Source: Caryophanales bacterium UBA5729 (GTDB taxonomy: Bacteria; Bacillota_I; Bacilli_A; Izemoplasmatales; Hujiaoplasmataceae). From it: a DNA stretch of 64,000 nt. The stretch covers positions 68,042 through 132,041 of the forward strand of contig DIGF01000035.1 of assembly GCA_002419505.1 (NCBI GenBank), given 5' to 3'. The position numbers and the translations under genes are program-made. This document shows, one piece after another, positions 1-8,581 of this stretch. The notes below the pieces were generated by a model that searched no databases, was not told the origin of the DNA, and saw nothing but the letters and a program-made list of their open reading frames with translations. The stretch's first letter is position 1. Each line of letters opens with the position of its first letter.

Positions 1-108
1 AACCACTACAGATACGACTGTAATTGTGAATGCTTGCAGTAAAGATTTAATGAGTTCGTATTTAGATTTCTTTTTAATTTTATCTTGGAAATCTTCTATT
101 TTAGTCAA
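1..108 (-). CDS. Partial membrane protein, N-terminal 36 residues
   Basis: An open frame runs off the left edge of the window from a TTG codon. A GAGGAAAG ribosome binding site lies just upstream. The visible residues are a charged, lysine-rich stretch (MTKIEDFQDKIKKKSKYEL) followed by a hydrophobic run (LLQAFTITVVSVVV) that looks like the start of a membrane segment. Nothing more can be said about family or function. The TTG start is chosen because no ATG is available in this frame and the Shine-Dalgarno sequence fits it. Confidence 0.5.
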   Translation of the reverse strand, partial: MTKIEDFQDKIKKKSKYELIKSLLQAFTITVVSVVV

Positions 109-224
109 ATCTTTCCTCGCTTATTTTAATTTTAATATTTTTATTAATTAAATCAATAGACTGAATAAAAAATAAATAAATTATCAGTTGATTTTAAATA
201 TTTTCTTGCAAATAAAATTGCTTT

Positions 225-250
225 CGTTTTTATGCGTTTTATGGTATTAT
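225..250 (+). promoter_or_regulatory. Candidate promoter of speA
   Basis: TATTAT at 245-250 is preceded by TGG, giving an extended -10 (TGnTATTAT). The -35 is weak. The promoter lies over upstream in-frame ATG codons at 232 and 241, which supports the start at 289 for the decarboxylase. Confidence 0.4.
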
Positions 251-288
251 TTTTTTGTGACATTTGTTTTTTAAGAAAGGGATGCTTA

Positions 289-1785
289 ATGAAAGATTCT
301 AGACAGAATTTAACACCATTTTTTACAAAATTAAAAGAATACGGAATGAGTAGAGTTGCGCCTTTTGACGTGCCTGGTCATAAGTTGGGTAGAATTGAAA
401 ATGATATGCAAAAATTTGTTGGCAAGAAAATGTATTTGCTTGACGCAAATTCGCCAGTAGGTTTAGATCATTTAAATTATCCGACCGGAGTAATCAATGA
501 AGCTCAAACCTTAATGGCTGAAGCTATGAATGCCGATAAATCATATTTCCTAACCAATGGTACTACTACTGGTTTATTAGCTATGGTTATGAGCGTGTGT
601 AAAGCTAATGACAAATTAATCTTGCCGAGAAACGTTCATAAATCTGTAATTAATGGACTTATCTTATCTGGAGCAATGCCAGTATTTGTTAAGCCAAACA
701 TTGACGAAAATCTTGGTATTGCTAACGATGTTAGTTTTTCAGCAGTAAAAAAAACGATTGATGAAAATCTTGATGCAAAAGCGATTTTTATCATTAACCC
801 AACTTACTTCGGAGTTGTTTCTGATTTACAACAAATAACCGATTATGCCCATCAAAACAATATGGTCGTGATGGTTGATGAAGCTCATGGTGCGCAGTTT
901 TATTTCTCGCAAAAATTACCGCTTTCAGCAATGGAAGCTGGAGCTGATATCACCGCTACTTCGATGCATAAAACTGCCGGGTCTTTAACTCAATCATCAG
1001 TTATTCTTACTAAGGGTAATCGGATTGATCATCAAAGATTGAGAGCTACCTTAAATATGTTGCAATCAACTAGTCCTAGTTCACTTTTAATGGCTAGTTT
1101 GGATGTTGCTAGAAAAACCATGTATTTCAAAGGTAAAGCTAAACTTAACAATATTTTGCAATTATCAAAAATTGCTAGAACACAACTTAAAAAAATACCA
1201 GGAATTACCGTTATCGATAAAGATTATTTATTAGAACATGATTGCTTTGATGCGGATGAAACCAAATTAATGATTAAAGTAAGTGATTTAGGTTTAACTG
1301 GATTTGATATCTATCAACAAATGAAAAAAGAATATAATATTCAACTTGAGTTAGCTGAGTCACATATTGTTCTTTGTGTCTTGACCATCGGAACTACTAA
1401 GCAAGATTTAGAAAGACTGGTTCTTGCTTTTAGAAAACTTTCTGAAAAATATTTTAAACAAAGAGATAAACTTCCAAAAATTGAATTTCACTATCAATTT
1501 CCAGATACTTACGCAAGACCGCGTGATGCTTATCACGCCCCTAAAAATTTAGTTAAACTCGATGATGCCGTTGATGAAATCAGCGCTGAATCAATTATGA
1601 TCTATCCACCGGGTATTCCGATTATTATACCAGGTGAAGTTATAACTGAAAATGTCGTAAGAGACATTAAGTTTTATAAAGCCAAAGGCGGGTCACTTCA
1701 AAGTGACATCGAAAATGATACAGAGATCGATTATGTGCAAATAGTCGATAAAGAAAATTGGATTAAATATGAAGGTGATCTATAA
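289..1785 (+). CDS. speA: Arginine decarboxylase (fold type I Orn/Lys/Arg decarboxylase)
   Basis: The 498-residue product belongs to the PLP-dependent Orn/Lys/Arg decarboxylase family (Bacillus SpeA/Cad type), near the usual length of about 490. The PLP lysine is in SMHKTAGS (K228) and the cofactor-binding aspartate in VDEAHG (D197). The C-terminal domain has the typical YPPGIPIIIPGE motif. Start at 289 is preferred over 232 because AAGAAAGGG lies 7 nt upstream and the longer form would begin inside the likely promoter. It overlaps the next gene, an agmatinase, by one base, so arginine to agmatine to putrescine is the likely route. Lysine as substrate is not excluded by sequence alone. Confidence 0.88.
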   Translation: MKDSRQNLTPFFTKLKEYGMSRVAPFDVPGHKLGRIENDMQKFVGKKMYLLDANSPVGLDHLNYPTGVINEAQTLMAEAMNADKSYFLTNGTTTGLLAMVMSVCKANDKLILPRNVHKSVINGLILSGAMPVFVKPNIDENLGIANDVSFSAVKKTIDENLDAKAIFIINPTYFGVVSDLQQITDYAHQNNMVVMVDEAHGAQFYFSQKLPLSAMEAGADITATSMHKTAGSLTQSSVILTKGNRIDHQRLRATLNMLQSTSPSSLLMASLDVARKTMYFKGKAKLNNILQLSKIARTQLKKIPGITVIDKDYLLEHDCFDADETKLMIKVSDLGLTGFDIYQQMKKEYNIQLELAESHIVLCVLTIGTTKQDLERLVLAFRKLSEKYFKQRDKLPKIEFHYQFPDTYARPRDAYHAPKNLVKLDDAVDEISAESIMIYPPGIPIIIPGEVITENVVRDIKFYKAKGGSLQSDIENDTEIDYVQIVDKENWIKYEGDL

Positions 1786-2639
1786 TGAAAAAAGTTGATT
1801 TATCATTTCAAAGCTGTAAAGCAGAATACAAAGAAAGCTCAGTTGTCTTATTTTCTGCCCCGCTAGACAATACCACGTCATATCGCCCGGGCACGCGATT
1901 TGCCGGTAACGCTGTAAGAGTTGAATCAATTGGTATCGAATGGTATTCTCCTTATAAAGAAATGAATCTTCGCGATTATAATACAGTTGATATCGGTGAC
2001 TTAGACTTGCCGATGGGATTAGTTGAGGAGTCATTAGATATCATTTATAATAACACTAAAACCATCATTAATGATAATAAAAAACCGATGATGATTGGTG
2101 GCGAACATTTAGTCACTTATCCTGTTGTTAAAGCGCTAGTGGAAAAATATCCAGACCTTAGAATTATTCATCTAGATGCTCATACTGATTTGCGTGATGA
2201 ATTTTTGGGAAGAGAATTATCGCATGCGACTGTTATCAAAAGATGTTATGACATCCTCGGTGATAATAGAATTTACCAATTCGGAATCAGAAGCGGTGAT
2301 AAAAGCGAATTCGATTTCGCAAAAGCAGGACATGTTTTTATGCAAAAATTCAACTTTGACGGTTTAGAAAATGTCATTGAAGAAATTAAAAATCATCCTG
2401 TATATATCACAATTGATATGGATGTTCTAGACCCTTCAGTATTCCCTGGCACAGGAACTCCTGAACCCGGCGGAATGACTTTTAAAGAGTTATTGGCCGC
2501 CATGAAAAAGTTCGAAAAATTAAACAATGTTGTTGGCGCAGATTTAGTTGAACTAGCACCAATGTTGGACAGTTCTAACGTTTCTACGGTTGTGACCGCA
2601 AAGGCTCTTAGAGAAATGATTTTATTGTTACATCAATAA
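1785..2639 (+). CDS. speB: Agmatinase (ureohydrolase family)
   Basis: The 284-residue ureohydrolase would cleave agmatine to putrescine and urea. Manganese ligands are visible in GGEHLVTY, HLDAHTDLRDE and ITIDMDVLDPS, and the GTGTPEPGG substrate loop is present. Its start overlaps the decarboxylase stop by one base (TAATG), so the two are translationally coupled. The pairing with an arginine-type decarboxylase supports agmatinase over arginase or formiminoglutamase. No spermidine synthase (speE) is adjacent, unlike in Bacillus subtilis. Confidence 0.88.
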   Translation: MKKVDLSFQSCKAEYKESSVVLFSAPLDNTTSYRPGTRFAGNAVRVESIGIEWYSPYKEMNLRDYNTVDIGDLDLPMGLVEESLDIIYNNTKTIINDNKKPMMIGGEHLVTYPVVKALVEKYPDLRIIHLDAHTDLRDEFLGRELSHATVIKRCYDILGDNRIYQFGIRSGDKSEFDFAKAGHVFMQKFNFDGLENVIEEIKNHPVYITIDMDVLDPSVFPGTGTPEPGGMTFKELLAAMKKFEKLNNVVGADLVELAPMLDSSNVSTVVTAKALREMILLLHQ

Positions 2640-2664
2640 AAAATGCGAAATATTTTCGCATTTT
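2640..2664. terminator. Bidirectional terminator between speB and kbl
   Basis: An 11-bp stem (AAAATGCGAAA / TTTCGCATTTT) with a 3-nt loop is flanked by T-rich sequence on the + strand and A-rich sequence on the other side. It lies between two converging genes and can serve both. Confidence 0.75.
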
Positions 2665-2678
2665 CTTTTTATTTAAGT

Positions 2679-3860
2679 TTAGATGATTTTTAACTGTTTG
2701 CCGACTTTTTCAAAAATCTCTATGGCAAAGTCCAAATCATCTGCAGTGTGCATAGCACTAATCATACATCTTAGTCTTCCAGTGTTTTTAGGTACCGTAG
2801 GAAATACTATTCCGGAAACAAAAACACCGTTCTTTAGTAATTCTCGTGAAAATTCCATTGTTTTAGCTTCATTGCCAATCATAACCGGAGTGATAGGTGT
2901 TTCACTATGACCGATATCGAAACCTAAAGCTTTTAACTTTTCTTTAAAATAGCGTGCATTTTTCCAAAGTCTATTGGTGTATTCTTCACTTTCCATCAAC
3001 ATTTTAACTGACTCAATTGTCGCGCCGATAGCTGCAGGTGGCAAAGCAGTTGAAAAAAGCAAAGGTCGTGCTCGATGCAAAAGCCATTCTTTAACGATTT
3101 TTTTAGAAGCAACATAACCGCCGATTACCCCAATAGCTTTTGATAACGTACCGATGATAAAATCAACTTCTCCATGAAGTTTAAAATGATCTACAGTCCC
3201 TCTTCCACTTTCGCCTAAAACACCACTACCATGAGCGTCATCGACATAAGTTAAACAATCATATCTTTTTGCTAACTCAACTAACTCAGGCAATTTAGCC
3301 AAATCACCATCCATGGAAAAGACGCCATCAGTAATGATTAAGACATTATTGTAGTCTTTTCTTTTTTCTTTGAGAATATTTTCTAAATCTTCCATATCTG
3401 AGTGTTTGTAAACCGCTTTATCAGCTCTTGATAGTCTCACACCATCAATTATCGATGCATGGTTTAACTCGTCGGAAATGATTAAATCGCCTTTGTTGAC
3501 AATTGCTTGAATAACGCCAATATTACAATTTAAACCTGATTGGAAACAAGTAACCGCTTCTTCGCGTTTAAACTCTGCCAGTAAATTTTCCAATTCTTCT
3601 AAAATGCTCATATTACCAACAATGGTTCTAACGCTTCCCGTTCCCGCACCGAACTTTTTCACTGCTTTAATCGCTGCTTTTTGTACTCTTTTGTGATTCG
3701 CTAAACCAAGATAGTTATTTGAAGATAGGTTTACAACGTCTTGATGATTTAATTCGATTACGTTAGCACAAGGACCATAGTTTATCGGTAAAACCCGATA
3801 TACTCCGTCTTTTTTTAGTTCTTCTACTTGTTCATGTAGATATTTTAAAGTATCTTTCAT
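2679..3860 (-). CDS. kbl: Glycine C-acetyltransferase (2-amino-3-ketobutyrate CoA ligase)
   Basis: The 393-residue PLP fold type I enzyme of the alpha-oxoamine synthase family has the usual Kbl length. Motifs: NLSSNNYLGLANH near the N-terminus, DDAHGSGVLG, and the PLP lysine in GTLSKAIGVIGGY. It would cleave 2-amino-3-ketobutyrate with CoA to glycine and acetyl-CoA. It follows tdh with a 3-nt gap and has a GGGAGTG ribosome binding site. The tdh-kbl pairing separates it from BioF and from 5-aminolevulinate synthase. Confidence 0.92.
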   Translation of the reverse strand: MKDTLKYLHEQVEELKKDGVYRVLPINYGPCANVIELNHQDVVNLSSNNYLGLANHKRVQKAAIKAVKKFGAGTGSVRTIVGNMSILEELENLLAEFKREEAVTCFQSGLNCNIGVIQAIVNKGDLIISDELNHASIIDGVRLSRADKAVYKHSDMEDLENILKEKRKDYNNVLIITDGVFSMDGDLAKLPELVELAKRYDCLTYVDDAHGSGVLGESGRGTVDHFKLHGEVDFIIGTLSKAIGVIGGYVASKKIVKEWLLHRARPLLFSTALPPAAIGATIESVKMLMESEEYTNRLWKNARYFKEKLKALGFDIGHSETPITPVMIGNEAKTMEFSRELLKNGVFVSGIVFPTVPKNTGRLRCMISAMHTADDLDFAIEIFEKVGKQLKII

Positions 3861-3863
3861 ATT

Positions 3864-4934
3864 TCACTCCCCTGGTATCAAGATAATTTTTCCGCAGTTT
3901 TTATTATTCATAATCTCTGCAGCTTCTTCAATTTTGCTTAAAGGAAATTGATGGGTGATAATCTTATCCAAATGCAACATATTATGATCTAGCAATGCTT
4001 TGACTTGATGCCAAGTCTCGTAGATTCTGCGACCAACAACCCCATAAATATGAATCCCTTTAAAGACGATATCATCAGATACATTAATGCAAATTGATTC
4101 GCTTGGAAGTCCTAACATTGATAATCCGCCACCTGGTTTAATATATTTAAAAGCTGTTTCGATAGCAGTTTTATTTCCCGAAAATTCACAGATAATATCT
4201 ACACCCTTATGATTAGTATATTCCATAACTTTTTCATATGTGTTTTCTGTTAATGGGTTAATAACATAATCCGCACCCAGTTCTCTTGCCAAGTTACGTC
4301 GATATTCATTTACTTCAATCGCAATCACGGTTTTAGCCTTACAAGCTCTTGCGACATCAACGCCCATGAGTCCAATCGGTCCACAACCTAGAATCACGAC
4401 AGAACGATCCTCGATAGGAAAATGGCATACTGTATGAACGGCATTTCCTAATGGTTCTTGAACCGATAAATGCAAGGGATTATGTTTCTTATCGCTGATA
4501 AAACAATTTTGAGCCGGTATTTTTATATATTCAGCAAAACAACCATCTATATCTACGCCTATAATCTTTGTGTTTTCACAAATATGACCTTCACCTCTTA
4601 AACAAAATTCACATTCATTACAAATTATATGGGTTTCCGCACTTACGATATCGCCTAATTTTACCCGTTCGACATCCTTAGCTATCTTAATGATTTCTCC
4701 AGTAAATTCATGTCCGACTGTAAGTGGAAGTTTAAGTCGGTTCTTTGCCCAATTATCATAGTTATATATATGAGAATCTGTTCCGCAAAAACTAACGGAG
4801 TTAACTTTTATAAGGACTTCACCCGGTTTTAAATCAGTAGATAAAGTCTTACTAACAATTGAAAAACCCTTCTCAGGTTTATCTTTTACTACAGCCATCA
4901 TTTCTAGTTCTTTTACATTTGTGATATCCGTCAT
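3864..4934 (-). CDS. tdh: L-threonine 3-dehydrogenase, zinc-dependent
   Basis: The 356-residue medium-chain zinc alcohol dehydrogenase oxidises L-threonine to 2-amino-3-ketobutyrate with NAD+. The catalytic zinc site is seen in SFCGTDSHIY and GHEFTGE. The structural zinc cysteines are in CNECEFCLRGEGHIC, and the NAD-binding motif is GCGPIGLMG. The N-terminal extension of about 12 residues compared with E. coli Tdh is small. The kbl gene follows immediately, supporting threonine over sorbitol or butanediol as substrate. The Shine-Dalgarno (AAGGAGA) is rather far, about 14 nt, from the ATG. Confidence 0.85.
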   Translation of the reverse strand: MTDITNVKELEMMAVVKDKPEKGFSIVSKTLSTDLKPGEVLIKVNSVSFCGTDSHIYNYDNWAKNRLKLPLTVGHEFTGEIIKIAKDVERVKLGDIVSAETHIICNECEFCLRGEGHICENTKIIGVDIDGCFAEYIKIPAQNCFISDKKHNPLHLSVQEPLGNAVHTVCHFPIEDRSVVILGCGPIGLMGVDVARACKAKTVIAIEVNEYRRNLARELGADYVINPLTENTYEKVMEYTNHKGVDIICEFSGNKTAIETAFKYIKPGGGLSMLGLPSESICINVSDDIVFKGIHIYGVVGRRIYETWHQVKALLDHNMLHLDKIITHQFPLSKIEEAAEIMNNKNCGKIILIPGE

Positions 4935-4958
4935 TTTAAATTTTTATTCTCCTTTTAA

Positions 4959-4985
4959 AAAAGCGCTTACATCATAAATATTATA
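4959..4985 (-). promoter_or_regulatory. tdh-kbl promoter with cre-like box
   Basis: TATAAT (4980-4985, minus strand) is preceded by TGA, an extended -10. A TGTAAGCGCTT motif follows near the expected transcription start. It matches 12 of 14 positions of the catabolite-response consensus TGNAARCGNWWWCA, with the terminal CA missing. The position would suit a repressing roadblock. The same core recurs upstream of mocA. Confidence 0.45.
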
Positions 4986-5033
4986 TCATATAAATATATT
5001 ATTAATAGAAAAAATTCGAAATTTTCAAAGAAA

Positions 5034-5050
5034 AAAGGCCATCGGCCTTT
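5034..5050 (-). terminator. Terminator after the DUF975 gene
   Basis: A 7-bp stem AAAGGCC / GGCCTTT with a 3-nt loop is followed on the minus strand by a T-run. It lies between the DUF975 stop and the tdh promoter. Confidence 0.75.
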
Positions 5051-5058
5051 AGTTTTTT

Positions 5059-5763
5059 TTAAAGTAATTCAGTATCAAATATATCTTTTTCTTTTGTATC
5101 AACTTGAACCGGATTATTACCGATATAGATTTCATTAAAGAACAATGTTCTAGCGGTTTGATGCTTTGGAACTACCCATAAAAGTAAAATTCCGAAAGTC
5201 AAAATCGATAACAAATACCAGCCGATATAAGATAAATCTAAAACAAATAAACTTGTCTTATTGCCATTCATTAATTGGCGAGATTTAGTAATTGCGTCAA
5301 GTCCAGTTATTTTAGGTTCTTTTACGCCAATATACATGCTCATCGCATAAGAATATGCTTTGATAAAGGCGGGTATGATAAACAAGAAAGCCCATAAGAC
5401 AATAAACAAACTATGCAAAAAAACCAAAACAATATTTCTGCCATATTCATTTGTAAATCCAGATTTTAGCTTATCCATCAACTCAAAACTTTCGTTGTTG
5501 CTGATATCGATATATAAGCTAGCACTACTATAAGCTATACCTGCTGAAAACAAAAAACTTATCGCACTAAATAAAGTAACTAGTGCCGGTATGCCACTAT
5601 CAACAATAATTCCCTCTTGAATAACTGGCCTAAAATTATCTGTTAAGGCAGTTAATCCAACAGAAATTAAGGTTATGATGATTAGAAATAGAATTACTTC
5701 ACCATATCTATCCATCATCTTGCTCTTTGCTTCTTCTTTGTAAAAACTTGTTGTGTTGTTCAT
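5059..5763 (-). CDS. DUF975 family integral membrane protein
   Basis: The 234-residue protein has about five to six hydrophobic segments and no catalytic motif. The opening (FYKEEAKSKM), the segment IVLVFLHSLFIVLWAFLFIIPAFIKAYSYAMSMYI and the downstream LDAITKSRQLMNGNK are typical of the DUF975 family. The family is common in Bacillota and has no known biochemical role. It lies 16 nt downstream of the GyrI-like gene in the same direction and probably shares its transcript. It ends at the strong terminator at 5034. Confidence 0.75.
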   Translation of the reverse strand: MNNTTSFYKEEAKSKMMDRYGEVILFLIIITLISVGLTALTDNFRPVIQEGIIVDSGIPALVTLFSAISFLFSAGIAYSSASLYIDISNNESFELMDKLKSGFTNEYGRNIVLVFLHSLFIVLWAFLFIIPAFIKAYSYAMSMYIGVKEPKITGLDAITKSRQLMNGNKTSLFVLDLSYIGWYLLSILTFGILLLWVVPKHQTARTLFFNEIYIGNNPVQVDTKEKDIFDTELL

Positions 5764-5779
5764 AAATCTCTCCTTAATT

Positions 5780-6259
5780 TTAGTCTTCTAATTTAAATGT
5801 CAACAGAAGTTTAGCACCAAAATTACGATAATTTTGGTCGCTAAGATATTCTTTGACATCAAAACCCAAATGAATGTTTATTCTTTCTTCTTCGATAAAC
5901 TTATATACTCTCTCAACTTCATTTAACAAGTCATCATTACTGATAGTAAAACTTATATATCTTCCCTTAGGTAATTTCTTAGTAACGATTTCGTCATCAT
6001 TACACTCGAATAAATCATTGATCTCAACCAAGGCAAAATAATCCATTTTTTTCGACTCCATGAAATCGATGCGATAAATCTCCAAACCAATAAAATTTTT
6101 AGGTCGTTTTTGCTTGGGAATGTCAGGAAGGTATACTTCCTTAAAATCATCCCAAAGCTTAGGGATTTTTTGATAATCATCGCTATTTGCACTTAACCCA
6201 CCAATTAATTCTATCCCGGCATAATACCGTGTAGGATATTCATTAATAACGTATTTCAT
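5780..6259 (-). CDS. GyrI-like / AraC-type effector-binding domain protein
   Basis: The 159-residue stand-alone domain resembles the GyrI-like small-molecule-binding fold (SOUL/BacT type). It has the typical opening with RYYAGIELIGG, an LWDDF helix and the central strand FIGLEIYRI. There is no DNA-binding helix-turn-helix, so it is a ligand-binding or drug-sensing module rather than a regulator by itself. ATG at 6259 follows AGAGGTGAAAG at good spacing; an earlier in-frame GTG would overlap that site. Function is not established. Confidence 0.65.
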   Translation of the reverse strand: MKYVINEYPTRYYAGIELIGGLSANSDDYQKIPKLWDDFKEVYLPDIPKQKRPKNFIGLEIYRIDFMESKKMDYFALVEINDLFECNDDEIVTKKLPKGRYISFTISNDDLLNEVERVYKFIEEERINIHLGFDVKEYLSDQNYRNFGAKLLLTFKLED

Positions 6260-6341
6260 ATCTTTCACCTCTTTATAATTCTAATATAAAATTGTCTAAA
6301 TTTCAAGGTTTTCCATTATCGTTGATTGAAATAATTACTTA

Positions 6342-6908
6342 TTAATCTTTATTTTCTTCATTTATGTGTTTTTGTTTTTTTACGTAATAAAAAATAAATA
6401 CAATAATTGCTATATTGCCCGCAAGCAGTAATACCATAACAGGATCTCTTAACAGTTTGATGAAATGACCGGCTCCAGGTATTTTAAAAGCAACTTTACC
6501 AATGATGTTTTCTATCACAATTTCAATGGGATTTCCGTCTTCATCTTCCCACTCGTCAATCTCAGAACCTTCTCCGTGAGTTTTATAGATTATTTGATTA
6601 TTAGCGTCTATAATCTCTCCTACATAGTGGGTAACATAACCCTTTGCCTGTAAATCAGGAAGATAAACTTCGAATGTTATAATATCCTCCTGGTGGATTT
6701 TCGATGCTTTAGTTTTAAAAACCACAACAGCGTCATTAACTCTTAAGGTTGGTTCCATACTTGGTGAATCCACTACAAAAATTTTAAAGCCGAAGATATC
6801 CACGGTTTTTTCTGGAGCAATATAATCAAATATCAAATAACTAGTTAAAAAGATAACTAGTGTATAAAAAGCAATACTTAATATTCTCTTAATTGCTAAT
6901 TTTCTCAT
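6342..6908 (-). CDS. sipW: SipW-type signal peptidase I
   Basis: The 188-residue enzyme belongs to the ER/SipW class of signal peptidases. It has an N-terminal membrane segment (residues about 8-28), the nucleophile serine in DSPSMEPTL (S50), a histidine in YVTHYVGEI (H94) in place of the lysine of ordinary bacterial enzymes, an acidic loop near 115-125, and a C-terminal membrane segment. SipW enzymes process TasA/TapA/camelysin-type precursors. Three such precursors lie immediately upstream. Start at 6908 matches the conserved N-terminus; a longer frame would bury the first helix. It overlaps the preceding gene by about 20 nt. Confidence 0.85.
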   Translation of the reverse strand: MRKLAIKRILSIAFYTLVIFLTSYLIFDYIAPEKTVDIFGFKIFVVDSPSMEPTLRVNDAVVVFKTKASKIHQEDIITFEVYLPDLQAKGYVTHYVGEIIDANNQIIYKTHGEGSEIDEWEDEDGNPIEIVIENIIGKVAFKIPGAGHFIKLLRDPVMVLLLAGNIAIIVFIFYYVKKQKHINEENKD

Positions 6909-7497
6909 GTTGGTATTTTTCTTTAAACTTTCTATAGTAAGTAGACACATTATTAACAAATCCATAGTAACCGACTAAAAGCGATAAAATAATCGCAATC
7001 GTCATAATAATTAATCCCGGCGGACTAGAAACTGAATAATAGAAAACACCAAAGGCACTTGCTTCTCTATCAAACAGACCTTTGATATTATCAAAACTAG
7101 TTCTTCTTGCTAATAATCCATCGAAGCTTGTAATAACTTCGTTGCTTTCCCAATCGATATTAACAACTTCTTCAATCCAAATGCTATTAGTATTGCCATC
7201 TATTACCGCCAACAAATTACCTTGATTAAGCTCTTCTATTTTAAAACCATTTAACCAAAGTACTTTCTTTCTTACTTGTCCATTGACTATTTCTGAATTA
7301 TAAGGAACAGCAAATTCTTGAAAACCATTGAATAATTTGATACTTACATTTGGAAATATCCAAGGTAAGGCGAAAAATAATATTATAATCACTGATAAAA
7401 AAACAAAATAGCCAAAAATAAACATCCTTTTCTTCCTTTTGAATATATCAGCGAGATCCCGAAAAATTGAGTTTGTATATATGTTATTATTCGTCAT
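6889..7497 (-). CDS. Two-helix membrane protein, probable degenerate signal-peptidase-like partner of SipW
   Basis: The 202-residue protein has one membrane segment near the N-terminus (about 30-50), an extracytoplasmic beta-rich stretch, and a second segment near the C-terminus (about 160-180). The order of elements mirrors the adjacent SipW: a GNLLAVI strand, then a paired segment (WIEEVVNIDWESNEVITSFDG), then a hydrophobic region before the last helix. There is no Ser-Met nucleophile motif and no matching histidine, so if related it is catalytically dead. It overlaps sipW and shares its own promoter with it. Relationship to SipW is my inference. ATG at 7497 is chosen because GGAG lies 7 nt upstream. 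Confidence 0.5.
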   Translation of the reverse strand: MTNNNIYTNSIFRDLADIFKRKKRMFIFGYFVFLSVIIILFFALPWIFPNVSIKLFNGFQEFAVPYNSEIVNGQVRKKVLWLNGFKIEELNQGNLLAVIDGNTNSIWIEEVVNIDWESNEVITSFDGLLARRTSFDNIKGLFDREASAFGVFYYSVSSPPGLIIMTIAIILSLLVGYYGFVNNVSTYYRKFKEKYQHEKISN

Positions 7498-7567
7498 AAA
7501 AATCTCCATCATTACTTAATATTTAAAATTGAATAGCCTTACCTAAAACTGTTTTTGATTTTAAAAA

Positions 7568-7596
7568 ATTATATCATATAATTCAAAAATTAACAA
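7568..7596 (-). promoter_or_regulatory. Promoter of the sipW pair
   Basis: On the minus strand TTGTTA (7591-7596) and TATAAT (7568-7573) are separated by 17 nt, and the -10 is extended (TGA before TATAAT). This gives the peptidase pair a start independent of the cyclic-di-GMP leader. Confidence 0.6.
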
Positions 7597-7615
7597 TATC
7601 ACAGACAGAGTATAA

Positions 7616-7644
7616 AAATAGGAAGAATTAATTTCTTCCTATTT
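7616..7644 (-). terminator. Hairpin after the 296-residue exported protein gene
   Basis: A 12-bp stem (AAATAGGAAGAA / TTCTTCCTATTT) with a 5-nt loop starts six bases after the stop codon. The T-run after it is short, so it could be a partial terminator that lets some transcript continue into the sipW pair. Confidence 0.6.
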
Positions 7645-7649
7645 ATTTC

Positions 7650-8540
7650 TTATGTATTAATGCTTAATGCATCAATAACTAATCGAGAATAATAGTGATT
7701 ACCACCATTAAATACTGAACCTCCAGCAAAATTAATCCTTACATATATTTCTTGATTTTGGAAATTCGTCGGAATATTAAAATTGTAAAAATTAAACGCT
7801 GCAGATGTATTTGTTGTGCTGCCCGGAGTTCCAGTGCCAATTTGAGTCCAACTCGTTCCATCAAGACTTACTTGAACTGTAAAAGCACGTGATACCATTG
7901 GATTATAGTCTACCCCTTCTCCAGCGGCATCATATAAGCCTCTAAAAGCATAGAACGAAACACTAGTAACGGCATTAATTTTATCACTTGTTGTCATTGA
8001 GACTTGATAGTTAAGTCTAATACTTGTCTGGTTATTAGTAATGGTATTTTTAACATCATTTACTAAGAAGAAGCTGTAACCTGGATAAGGTACAGGATCT
8101 GTTGGTGCAGGCGGTACTATTCTATGAACCGGATTGTTAGAACCATCTAAAACTCGATCTACTACCTGAACAAAACCAATTGTTGGTCGTTTGTCATTTC
8201 TGTCTGTAGTACCAGTCCCAACTATATCCCAATGAATACCTTCTAGGTAGATATCCTCAAAAGATATCTGTGTTCCATTAGTAACAGTAAAATTATCATA
8301 TACCATGGCAATATCTCCGCCATTTGCTTCAATCCATTCGGCAAAAGCTTCTAAATCTTGAACGGAAATCTCAGTATCAGAAAGTTGTTGCCAACTACCA
8401 ATCGGAATTGTTACTTGTCCTGTGTCAGTATCAGAACTAACAGAACTTGCCCAATATCCAAAAGTTTGAGATACGGAAATTATAAGTAAAAACACAAGAA
8501 GTACTAAGACACTTGTTTGAAGAATGTGTTGTTTTCTCAT
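7650..8540 (-). CDS. Exported beta-sandwich protein with SipW-type signal peptide
   Basis: The 296-residue precursor has a lysine-poor but hydrophobic signal (about residues 6-28) ending in FGYWASS, the aromatic Y-W motif typical of SipW-dependent precursors (TasA, camelysin). The mature part is strand-rich. The C-terminal half has SLDGTSWTQIG and a run like YVRINFAGGS, as in carbohydrate- or cell-surface-binding beta-sandwich modules. I do not recognise the exact family. It follows the TasA-like gene by 41 nt and ends at a hairpin. It is a likely second component or tip/anchor of the same surface fibre. Confidence 0.65.
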   Translation of the reverse strand: MRKQHILQTSVLVLLVFLLIISVSQTFGYWASSVSSDTDTGQVTIPIGSWQQLSDTEISVQDLEAFAEWIEANGGDIAMVYDNFTVTNGTQISFEDIYLEGIHWDIVGTGTTDRNDKRPTIGFVQVVDRVLDGSNNPVHRIVPPAPTDPVPYPGYSFFLVNDVKNTITNNQTSIRLNYQVSMTTSDKINAVTSVSFYAFRGLYDAAGEGVDYNPMVSRAFTVQVSLDGTSWTQIGTGTPGSTTNTSAAFNFYNFNIPTNFQNQEIYVRINFAGGSVFNGGNHYYSRLVIDALSINT

Positions 8541-8581
8541 GCTTTCACCTCATTTCTAAAAAACTCTTAAATTTATGTTAA

